Source: Manis javanica
Lineage: Eukaryota; Chordata; Mammalia; Pholidota; Manidae
Reading direction: 5' to 3'
DNA: 64,000 nt
NCBI RefSeq assembly: GCF_040802235.1
Contig: NC_133161.1
Coordinates: forward strand, 148,605,121-148,669,120
Below the pieces are notes generated by a model that saw nothing but the letters and a program-made list of their open reading frames with translations, was not told the DNA's origin and ran no database searches. This document shows, piece by piece, positions 13,471-24,100 of this stretch. Both the position numbers and the translations under genes were made by a program. The stretch's first letter is position 1, and the number at the start of each line of letters is the position of its first letter.

Positions 13471-16400
13471 GGCACCCAGATTGTCCCGGTAAGTGTGCAC
13501 GAAAAGGAACAGGAGCCGCCCAGCGTCCGGGGTCCTGGCTCCGGCTCCCTCTCAGCTCAGGCTCTGGCGCGGAAGTCGAGGCCGGCCTCCCAGCCCTGCT
13601 CTGCCCCTTCCCGGCCTGGATGAAGGCTCCTTCGGCTCCTTCCCCTTCAGACTCCCAGTCTGCCCCTGTGGAACACGATGGCATCGGCACGTTCTTCCTG
13701 CAGTCCAGCGTCCACCCGTCCTGCAGGTCAGGCCCATTTATAAGAGCCAAGACAGACAGGAGAGAGGATGTGGCTTCTCTCAGAGAGCGTATTCTTGGTC
13801 TCTGGAACCAGGGTTTAATTCTCTGACCATGACAGCCAGGGCTGGCCAGTCACACGTCTTAACGGGAGAGCTTAAATTACAGAGGACCAAGTTAGAGAAA
13901 AGAAAAAAACCCACACAAACAGCAAAACCCACCCGACTCCCAGCCACTCTACTGCAGCTGATGGGTAATTATCTGCTGTTTGTGAGCATTCAGGGCTCCA
14001 ACCCCGACCGGCCAGGACGGTCAGCCTGGGCCTGGGCAGGAGGCCAACGAGCTGGTGCCAGGTTGAGACAATTGTGTGGGGCCTGTCCAGACCCTCTCGA
14101 CTTCTCTCCCCCTCTTCCGCCCCTCTGCTCCCCTCCAATCAGGGGAGGGGCTGCCCTCTCTTGCCACCACCCCCTCCCCAACGCTCTGAGGAGAGAGGGA
14201 GTGATTAGCACGGGGCATTGTCCCCGGATAATGGGCCCCAGCTGCCGCTAGAAAGAAGAGACAAAGAGCCTGGCCACTCCACACGCATTATCCCCTCGTT
14301 AAATCTCTGTTATTAGATTAGATTCAAAATGTATTGATTCAGAGGCTGGGGGAGGCAGGAGGCGGGGTGGTGGAGGGGCTGCCGGGGAGGGAGGAGAGCC
14401 TGGCGGGGAGTGCTGAGCTGCACCCCCCTCACCCCAGGCAGCTCTGCTCCCCCACTCTCTCGGGGCAGTCTCCCCAAAGCCCACCCCTACCCCGACTCCG
14501 AGCTCTGCTACTCTCCCCGGAGGTCCAGGAGCTGTGGGACTCCCCCTCCTGCACAGGGCCCTGCAGCTGTGGAGCCCAGGTTGCCCACCTCCAGGAACAT
14601 AGGTGGCCTGGGGGAACCCTCAGGGGCTGGAGGGTGGGTTGCATGCTTTCAAGACCTTTAATGAGAGCTTTTGAGTAGCAATGCCAGGTTTGGAAGCAGG
14701 GTGGATGGGTGTCTTGCCAATGGGTTTCAGCCCTGGGCAAGTTCACTATGGATTCAGTGTGACCAAAGAAATTGACAGCAAAACATTTTTGGGGTGAAAG
14801 GGTTTTACCCAACTTTATTTCCAGGGGGCAGGTCAGTCACTAGAATCCCGTTCACTCAGAGTGACTTTGCATGCAGCAAGCTGGTCTCTGCCTCTGGGCC
14901 TCTGTCCTCGGTGCTGCCACCACTCCAGCCTCTGCTCTGCTCTCCTGCAGCCCTGCCACCGTGTCGTGCCCAGAGTACTGGGTGGATCTTTTCATATAGA
15001 GTCAACAGCCATGTATTGCCCACAGGTGTGCAGTGAGCTAGTCAACCAGGGCCAGGTGAGAATCCTGGCCACAGGAGCTCTCATTTTATCCACAATGAAC
15101 AAGAAGGGAAGAGATGGGAGTCTTTGAGGGTGAATAGGGAAGGCTGCAGGAGGGGAGTGGGTGGGACAGGGAGGCCAGCTGCTTGGGAGCACTTACAGAG
15201 ACTGGGTGGCCCCTGGTTCTCTCTCTGCTGAGGATGAAATGAGGGGCAGAGCTGAGGCGGCAGGAAGATGGGAGGAAGGCCTTGCCGGAAGACAGAACAG
15301 ATGGGAGGGGAATCTGGGTGTCACAGATCCCGGACAGGGCAAAGGTCTCTTGGGAGGAGACCACGACCAATGCTGATAGATAACAGTTAGTAACTGGGGG
15401 CTCTCTGGGCCTGAGCCTCAGTTTCCCAGTCCGGATGCTGGATCGGTGGGCCAATTGGCTGCGGCTAGTGGGGCAGAAGGTGTTACACATGCGGCTCATT
15501 CTGGAGGTTAACTGGCTGCGTCTGTGCTGGGCTCTGTTGCCCCACTGACTGTGGGTGAAGGGCAGAGACGGGGAATCAATAGGTTGATTAGTGTCTCACT
15601 AGCTCTCTGGTCGGACACTTGGTCAATAGCCACCCACTTACTGACCAGCGGGGCCAGCAGTTCCGGGCCATCCACCTTTCTCTCCGGCCTGATGTGTGAA
15701 ACCATCCAACAGCATGACTGGCCCAGCAGATCCTGCTGGGGTGGCGCAGGTTCTGTCCCAGGACGAGCCTCCGAAGCTTGGGCCGCCACGACTCTCCCGA
15801 GGGAGCTGGGATGAACAATCACCATCTTCAGCCCAATCTGTGCTCAGCAACTGAGCTGAATTATGATTGGGGCCAATGCCCAGCCCACAGTCTCCTGCTT
15901 TTTGCTGGGAGACCCTGATATCTACCCCTCAACACAATAAAGATAAATATAAAACCCAGAACTGACATCAAAAGCAGCTCTGTCTGGGGTGGACGCAGCA
16001 GGTGGAGCCTCATGTCCTGTTCACTTAGCGATCAGCAGCCAGCCTGACACTGCTTAGTGACTCGTCCTGCACGCAGGGAACCCAGGAGCAAAGAGGCCGA
16101 GAGGCTAGACTGGACACGTGCTCCCCTCAGCTTCCGGCTTTCAGACACCAAGCGCCCAAGGCCCGGAGCTCTGTGCTCCATCCGGCCTCCGGGGATGGTC
16201 TGTGAACTCGACCTGCAGCTGGGGCCCAAGGGGCTGGAGCTTCAGGGGGTCCGCACTGACCAGCCTGAAACAGCTCACCCCAGATACGCCTTCTGGACCC
16301 TTCTGGCCATGTTCAGCCCTTCACCATGCCTTCGTCTGAGTGCCAGGCAGCCCGAGATGGGCAAGGGGTGAGGCTGGACGAGAAAGGAGAGGCAGAGAGC

Positions 16401-17025
16401 CTCAGGCAGACGCTGCAGACACAAGGGGCCCCCGTGGGCCCTGGCACACCTTTCCTCTGAATGCCTGTCACATGGATGGATTGGGTGCCCCTCCGCATGT
16501 CTTACACCCGAATGTCTGGCAGAGGGGGCCTGCGTGTGAGATCGGAGACCACACGAGCCTCCGGGCTGGCTGCTGGTGGGGCCCCCACCTCCATTACCCA
16601 GCAGGGGGAAGAACTTAAACCTTGTCTTCCCAGCCTCAGACTGGTGGGTGCTGGGGTCCCTGTCCCCATACCAGATGCTCCTGCAGGGCAAGGTCTTGCT
16701 CCCGGGGTCCCTGAGAGACCACAGATGACAACAGGCCTGTGGGTGCTTCCAGCATCTTCCCAGGGCATCACAGCCCTGAGTCCCCCCTGCCCCTCCATTG
16801 CTCAGCGCGCATGGTCCTGACCCCCCACCTCAGACCCCAGCCTCTCTTGCTCCCTTTCATAACGGCCACTGTGTGGTCACCTCCCAGCGTCCGTGGGCAG
16901 GGAGCACCAAACACTGAAACCACAGGTGGCTCCCCAGCCTCCTGTCTACCGGTGGCTTCACCTCTTCTTCCACCCACCTGGCTGCTGGCAAATGGTCAAG
17001 AAGACAGTCTAGGGCTTCATCACAT

Positions 17026-17031
17026 TTTATT
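17026..17031 (-). terminator. HTR3A: Candidate HTR3A polyadenylation signal AATAAA
   Basis: The plus strand reads TTTATT, which is AATAAA on the minus strand, 792 bases past the HTR3A stop codon. It is the first canonical hexamer I see downstream of the last exon. Cleavage would be expected 10-30 bases further on, near 17000-17016. Confidence 0.6.
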
Positions 17032-17087
17032 ACCCCCATCCCACCCCACCAGCTGATGGAACATGAGTGTTCGGGCAAGTGGCCGTT

Positions 17088-17405
17088 GGGGTTAGAGGTG
17101 ACGGGGACACAGGTTAGAGGTGGCGGGGACACTGGGGTTAGAGGTGGTGGGGACACTGGGGTTAGAGGTGACAGGGACAGTGGGGTCAGAGGTGGCAGGG
17201 ACACTGGGGTCAGAGGTGACAGGGAAAGTGGGGTCAGAGGTGGCAGGGACACTGGGGTCAGAGGTGACAGGGACAGTGGGGTCAGAGGTGACAGGGACAG
17301 TGGGGTCAGAGGTGGCAGGGACAGTGGGGTCAGAGGTGACAGGGACACTGAGGTTAGAGGTGACAGACAGTGAGATTAGAGGTGGCGGGGACAGTGGGGT
17401 TAGAC
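17088..17405. repeat. 24-bp-unit minisatellite in the HTR3A 3' UTR
   Basis: About 13 tandem copies of a 24-bp unit of the form GGGGT(C/T)AGAGGTG followed by (A/G)C(A/G)GGGACA(G/C)T. Copies vary at only a few positions: C/T in the first half, AC or GC before the GGG, and ACAC or ACAG at the end. Because 24 is divisible by 3 and the unit has no stop codon in several frames, long open frames appear on both strands (a 163-residue Pro/Leu/Ser/Thr repeat on the minus strand, Gly/Arg/Thr repeats on the plus strand). I treat these as by-products of the repeat. Confidence 0.95.
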
Positions 17406-17822
17406 AGACCTCATGCTGAGTTATCATTGCTGTTGGCAGAGAGCCAGTTTGCCTTCGATCTAAAAACAAGATTGAGAGAGATGCACGGAACGCCAAAGTG
17501 CCCTGTTCAGAGGAGTGTCAGTGGGGACACTGAGGCCGGGGACACAGGCACACAGAGCGACGCCAGGGGATGCGCGGGCTTCTCCTGATCTGAGACAGCA
17601 TGTTTCAGAGCTAACGAGGGGCAGGCAGGAGGTGGAGGTCTTGAGCGCAAGTGCTCTGGGAAGAGTGGAGGCCCTGCGGGGGCTGCGGAGAGCTGGCTTT
17701 GGGAGCAGCGGTGCGAGTGCGCAGGCGTCTTGGGAATGGCGCTGGCTCCCCTGGGCCCTGAAGTCCTCCCACCCCATCCTCACCAGGGTCTTCATGCCCC
17801 TGCCCTGCTGGGCCACACCCCC

Positions 17823-18121
17823 TCAGGAACACTGCCAGATGGACCAGAGGGCGACCAGCGTGGCACCATAGACCAGCACCACCAGCAGGTAGATGCGGAA
17901 GAGCAGCCTGTCCAGCGCAGAGCCCACGCGCAGCCAGTCCCGGGCCACCTCGCGGCCCTCCTCCCGCCTCTCCAGGAGGTGCCTGACGGAGGACAGCTCC
18001 TGCAGCACTGCGCACGTGGCCAGCGAGGCCTCCCGGGGCGCGGGCGGGGGGCTGCCCCTGCCCCTCGGGGTCCCCTCCGAGTCCTGAGGTCCTCCCCGAG
18101 GGCTGCAGCGGTTCCCCATGT
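17823..18121 (-). CDS. HTR3A: HTR3A exon 9 (coding part): end of M3-M4 loop, MA helix, M4, stop
   Basis: The acceptor is a pyrimidine-rich tract ending cttcttccag just above 18121. The exon encodes DMGNRCSP..., the amphipathic MA helix containing RREEGREVARDWLRVG, and M4 (LLFRIYLLVVLVYG), ending IWQCS and TGA at 17823-17825. The three MA arginines known to depress single-channel conductance in human 5-HT3A (R432, R436, R440) are all kept. Confidence 0.96.
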
Positions 18122-21100
18122 CTGGAAGAAGGGCAGCGCATTGGCAAGGCAGGGAGGCCCAGCCCGGTGGCCCGGGCACTGCCCCGTAGGTCTCCGAGCC
18201 CTGCAGAAGTCCTCATTATGGACGACGGCAGACACGAAGAGTGCGGAGAGTGACACACGCACATATTTGTGGGCCCACCACTCAGCTTGAGCAAATGAAG
18301 GAGCCCAAGCAATTGCAGGCCCCCACGGCCCCTCCTGGGTCATGCCCTCTTTGGGTGTGTACCCCCAGGCTTTGTTTTCTTAACTTATGGACTTTCCCCA
18401 GCAATTTGACATCCATTAATTCATTCAACCCACTTTTGGGACCATCTCAGAGAGAGGCCACTCCCAGCCCAGAGGGCTGGCTCCCGAAGCTGGGTCCTGG
18501 GCTCAGGACTCCCACCCCCTCGGGCAGATGAGAGGTGGTGAAGGCGGAGACAGGGTCTGGTTAATGCCTTCGGCTGAAGTGCGCCTCCCCCCAGGGAGGG
18601 CGCTGTGTGCAGGACAGCACAGGATCCCCAGGCCCTGCCAAGGCTCTCGGGCAGGTCACGCGCTCCCGCTCCGGAGATGCCCCACCACGGCCCTGTGTCC
18701 GGGTCCCTCTGCAGGACGTCCCCTCTCCCTTTCTCACCTGAGCAGTCATCAGTTTTGGTGGCTTGGGAGGTGGTTGGGGGCCTTGGGGAGGCTGACTGTC
18801 CCCTTCGGCAGAGTGGTGGGACCAGCCTGTCCGGAGCCAGGCGCCGCAGCCAGGCGGGCACAGGCCGCTGCAGCTCCTGCTTGTGCACCAGCCGCACGAT
18901 GAGGATGGTCTCCGCCAGGCTTAACACCAGCAGAGCCATGCACACGACAAAGTACACACCTGCACAGCCCAGGGCGGGGCGGAGAGGACACACAGGAGGT
19001 GGGATGGGGCCAGCTCCTCGCCACGCTCGGCTCTGCCCGGAGCGCGCCTTACCAATGAGGGGCGTGCCGATGGCGGTAGCCGGCAGCGTGTCAGACACAA
19101 TGATCAGGAAGACCGAGTAGCCCAGGAGGAGCGTGATCTTGAAGGAGACTCTCTCCCCACTGTCGGGGGGCAGGTAGAAGCCCACAATGTCCATGACCAT
19201 AAGGAAGATGCTGGGCAGCAGCAGGCTGACAGCATAGAACAGGGGCCGCCGGCGGATGACCACCTGGGACCCGGAGAGGGGCTCCTGAGACTCCGGGGTG
19301 GACAGGGCCTGTGCCCAGGGACCACCCCCCAGCCCAGCCCCCCGTCTGTGGAGCCTTCAGCCTGGGGCGCTCGGAGAAGGCAGACCTCACAGTCGGCCTC
19401 TGAATCCGGGCTTGTGGCTGCTCAGGATAAGTAAGGGACAATGCAGGTGAGCTTCCCCATCCACCTCACGGAAGGTCCGGGGGATGCACGTGACCCCGAC
19501 TTGGAAAGGGCTCCGGAGATTCAGCCCAGATATCTCCTTACATCTGCCTGGGTGTGACGGCCCCGGAGGCCCACCCACCACTTCACCACCCCTCTCCCTG
19601 TCCTACTCACGTAGAACTTCATTTCCGCGTAACAGTCGCTGCTTTCCATGAACTCCCGAAACTGGGTCAGCACCCCCAGCAGCTCCCACTCGCCCTGGTT
19701 CATGAAGACACTCTTGTCGGACTTGACCTCTTCCGGCAAGCGCCACAGGGATATGTTGATGTCCTGGACTGAGAGAAGACATCAAGCCAGCTTCCAGAGG
19801 CTGGTGCCAGAAGCAACACCACCCTGTGATGGGGGCGCAGGTGGGCTATGCCCACACAACGTAGCTGGTCTCAGCAGTGGACCTTCAGCCTCAGCTGTAC
19901 AGGAGGTGACATGCGGGGAGGCTGCGGAGAGGGGAATGGAGGCTTGGGGGAATGGACAAAATGCAAGAACCAGACCAGCCATTCATTAGAAAGCTCTCTT
20001 TCATACACACACATGTCTTTCCAAATACCTTTCTAGGTTTCCTGTTAGAATTACCCATTTAGGAAATGAACAAAAGTCAACATTCTTCACCGTTGTCTTC
20101 ACTGAGCCGCCTGTCTTTAAAGGTGAATTAGGAAAATAAAGAAAATCCCCATTTACAGAATATTAGTTTTACTTCTCTGTGCCATCCTAAAGGCTGGCAG
20201 ACAGATGCATGAGAAGGGTGGGCGTGCTCCCTGAAGGAAAATGCTGGGAGAGACCTAAAGGCCCATCAGTTAGGAAAACACTTAATATTAACACCATGCA
20301 CCTGAATCACACACTATTCTACAGCAGTGGAATTTTGCGAGAAGATCTACAGAGGCTCCAACTTGGAAATATGTCCAAGACAATATTCTTGTCCAGTGAA
20401 AGAACCATCAGCATGGCATAAGCGATACATTTATTTAAGTGAAGGGGATAAAAATTAGCAAGGATATTTGATATCTCGGTCTGGACAATGGTTACATGCA
20501 TGTGTACACAAGTCAAAATGCACCGAGTTGTACACAAAGATGTGTGCATTTTATGGTATGTACCTTATAGACAATCTTTTTAAAGATATGTAAAGAGAAA
20601 AGAAATTCCCATTATTCTGTGGAAAAGAAAAGCAACACATTGACATTTATTTCATAGACACACAAAAGTAATTTTGCTGTTAATATTTGAATTTATTTGT
20701 ATTATTGGACTTTATCAAAGATGACTCTATGATTCAGTTGAACTTCAATAAAATTCAACATAAATGATAAATGTAAAATATTATGATTAAATATTGATAC
20801 AGAGAAAAATGACATATTTATGTAAAATACAAATGTATAAAATAATTTCCAAGTATTTTCCATACATGTTTGTGCACATGCACATATGTACATGTGCATA
20901 CATGTGTATGCACATGTACGTATGCCAAGGATAGAGAAGGATCTAGAAGACCGTACTATTCTTACAATAAAAGCTGTTAAATATCAGTGAATGAATCGTT
21001 GGTAAAGAGTTTGGAATTGAGGGCAGAGGTCAAAAGTCAAAGGTTATTTGTACTTCAAGGAAGTTATGTACTACCTTTGTCATTTAGAGTCAACGCACTA

Positions 21101-24100
21101 AAATCGGAATAGAAGTGGGGGCTGCTGCTCGCAGTGGGGTGCTGTCACCCTCCGTAGACCTTAGTGGCTCCTGGCATCATGCGCCCTTTGTGCCAGACAC
21201 TGCCCTGGGGTCTGACGGCAGACCAGAAATCATGTTCCTGCCCTAGTTTCTACCTGCTAGGGGAGCAGACACAAGCACTCACAAGCTCAGGAGGAGTGGG
21301 AGAGTGGGTCGCTGTGAAATGGGCAGCGGGGGTACCCAGTCTGGGGACGAGGGATTCCACTATGACACGGGTGCTGCGAGGAGTCAGCCACACTGGGGGA
21401 GGCGGGAGGAGGGGGCAGGAAGGGGAGGACGGAGGGTGGGGGCAGCACAGGGAGGAGGAGGGGCCCAGGTGGCCCGAGGGAGGAAGCAGCGGGGGGTGCA
21501 GGCGAAGGACAGGGGCTTTGGGGCTGGAAAGAAGGCAGCTGGAGAGCCACTGAGGCTTTTAAACAGAGAGTGACATGATCAGATTTGCATTTTAATGAGA
21601 CAAACTGCTTGTTTGCTGTGAGGAGCATGATTTTGAAGGGACAAGAATGAATGAGGGGGATGGGCTGGAAGGCTGCTAAGAGCCCTGGGTGAGAGATGGG
21701 GCAGCAGGCCTTAGGGGAGGGGGCATGGTGGCGAGGAGAAGCTGTGGGTTGGAGAGACAGTGCCGGAGGGGGCTTGTGGAACAGGCCCTGACCTGGCCTT
21801 CCTGGGGGCCTAGGGGTCAGTTTGCGCTGTGTCCTTGCCTTACGAAAGTGGAGGGTGGCTGTGAGGGCCCCAGTGGGGCGTGAGGAGACAGGCCCAGGGG
21901 CATTCAGGGAGGAAGTGGGAATACATGGGGTGAAGGAGCGCACACCCTAGGGTGTGGTCTCCATTTGGGTGTCTCAGGGACCGCCGCCCTGCACCCAGGC
22001 CCTGAGGCCCAGGGACTCACTTGTGTGCAGCCAGCTGGTGAAGGTCAGGGAGCAGTTCTGAACGTCGAAGGGGAAGTTGTAGATGTCCAGGCTGCAGGCG
22101 GTCACCACGTGGAGGGGCTTGTAGTTCTGCACCTCACCATGATGCCGGACATAGACGTAGGGGATGTTTGGAGACTTGCCCACATCCACGCTGGCCGGGG
22201 AAAGGGCTTCATTTGCCTGGAGACTGGGAGCCGTGACCTCTACCCACGCTTCACTCTGCTCAGCAATACTACTGCCCGCTTAAAAATGCAACTGTCCCTC
22301 ACTCGGCTATTACATGGTATAACTTCATTCACTGGCTCCTTTTCCCCTAGAAGGGACCCTTGGACCAAGAAGTGGAGAGTTTCAACATCAGGCATAGAGA
22401 AAGAGAAGTTTTTTAAAAGAAAGACAATGGGGAGCTGGGGCCCAAGCCAGCTTTCTCTGCCGCTCTGCGAGTCTTGGGGGGATGTCCCGAGGGCACAGCA
22501 GTGACCATGCACCCCGGCCCGGCCACCCAGCGTCTGATGGCAGTACTCACAACTCGTTGATGAGAATGTCGGGGACCCAGATGCTGTCCGTGGGGATGGA
22601 CAGCTTGGTGATGTTGTCAAAGTCTCCCGGGTCCCACTGGAGGAACTCATCGGTCCAGTACTGGGGGAGGAGCAGGCACGGTCATGGGCGGCCCGCTCCA
22701 ACTCGGGCTGGGTCTGCAGAACTGAGGCTGAGCCCCCCGGCTCAGTGCCCGGGGTACAGGCGGGCATCTTCTCGGAATCTGGGTGTTGGTGGCACCGATC
22801 CCTCGGCAGCACCAGGGGGTCCCCACCTCTGTCCTCACACGCTGCCTACATGCATGCACCGACAAGGGCAGCCTCTCTGGGACGGCATTCACACGTCTCT
22901 GCGCACTGAGGGGCTCAGACAAACAGCTGCTTGTGCCTTGGTCTGCCCGCATGTAGGAGGTGCTGACGTGGGCCCACAGGGTAGGTGGCCATTGTGAGGC
23001 TGTGAGCAGTGCACCCCCCCACCGTCCTGCCCTATGACAGGTCTCCGGGGCAGGCCTCATGGCGCTGCCTCCTCCCTTAAGGTTCATCAGTAGGGCCCCG
23101 CTGCACTTAGGACGAGCGAGCCTCACCTCATGGCCCATAAAGGCTGATTCAGTCCTGCCTGCACCTCTCTGGCTTCCCTCTGGCCTCCCTGGCTTCACCA
23201 TGCCTCCCTGCAGATCCTTCACCATAGCCCCTGGACATCTCTGCACACCCTCCTCTCTGCGCACCCTGCCCTCCCTCTGCGCACCCTGCTCTCTCTCCCA
23301 CACCGCCATCCTTGCCTTCTTTGCTGGGAGTCTTCCCCAGCCTTGCAGGCCCAGCCAAGGCATCTGCGAGCTCCCTTCTCTAGGAACCTTCTGGGGCTCC
23401 CCTCCCCCGCTGGACTTTTCATGCCTCCTCTGTGTTCCCACAGCTGGCATCTTGTCCTTACCACACGGAGTGGCTTACCACATCTGCCTGACTGTGGGCA
23501 GGGCCTGAGTCTAGTTGGCGTCTCTAGTTCTGGCCCCTAGCACAGCCGCTGGTACATAGTAGACTGGGGCTCCCAGAAAGGAGCTCGGGGCCACTGGTGC
23601 TTGCCTGGGCCCCTTCCCTTGAGGCAGGGTGTGCTGTGCACTAGGAACCTCTCTAAGGCAGAAAGGGGCCACACGCTGCAGCCGGAGGAAGGTGCTCATG
23701 AGGGGCACTTAACATAGACCCACACATGCCACGTGCATCCCCAGAGCCCCTCTCAGTTTGACCTCATAACCTACCCCCATCCTAACCCCCTCTCCTCAGC
23801 CACTTTGGGTTCCCCTTCTGCCCCAACATCTTCCCCAGCCTCAGAGGCTGCAGGGCAGGTCCATCTGTGGACAGCAGCCCCCACCCCCCCGTTTGCCAGA
23901 TGTCCCCGGCCAGCTCCAACCCTGAAGTGCTGCCAGTGCCTGACCGGTACCCGTCAGAATCTGGAAGGGTGGGGAGGTGGCCAAGACTGTGAGGGCTCAG
24001 TGGATGGAGTTATCCTGTTATCGCCCTTGGTTCTCATCCAACTTGGCTTAATGGAAGGAAGAGCTTTCCAGCAATTAAAGCTGTTTGCAAGTGAGGTGGC

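Larger units (their letters stand above)
1..17009. other. Intergenic region downstream of HTR3A, no gene supported
   Basis: I find no protein-coding gene or RNA gene here. The open frames present are short, overlap on both strands and have low-complexity Pro/Gly/Ser/Arg-rich translations typical of GC-rich non-coding DNA. The recognisable content is old repeats (MIR, L2, a short LTR, a MaLR-like LTR) and simple repeats, listed separately. In human, the next gene beyond HTR3A in this direction is ZBTB16; no ZBTB16 exon was recognised. Confidence 0.7.
17010..17822 (-). other. HTR3A: HTR3A 3' untranslated region
   Basis: This is the stretch between the HTR3A stop codon (17823-17825) and just past the first clear downstream polyadenylation signal on the minus strand. 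It would give a 3' UTR of about 0.8 kb, of which some 320 bp is a 24-bp tandem repeat. The end is inferred from the AATAAA hexamer alone; no transcript evidence is available. Confidence 0.6.

Noticed and set aside
13493-14251. 252-codon plus-strand open frame
   Set aside because: Low-complexity Pro/Arg/Ser-rich translation without recognisable domain; it crosses an apparent non-coding island and has no splice or poly-A support.
16857-17496. Long repetitive open frames on both strands (Pro-Leu-Ser-Thr and Gly-Arg-Thr repeats)
   Set aside because: They arise from the 24-bp minisatellite, whose length is a multiple of three and which has no stop codon in several frames. They have no start context or splice signals and lie in the presumed HTR3A 3' UTR.
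17730-18290. 186-codon plus-strand open frame opposite HTR3A exon 9
   Set aside because: It is the antisense shadow of the GC-rich exon 9 and intron 8 of HTR3A, with no recognisable domain.
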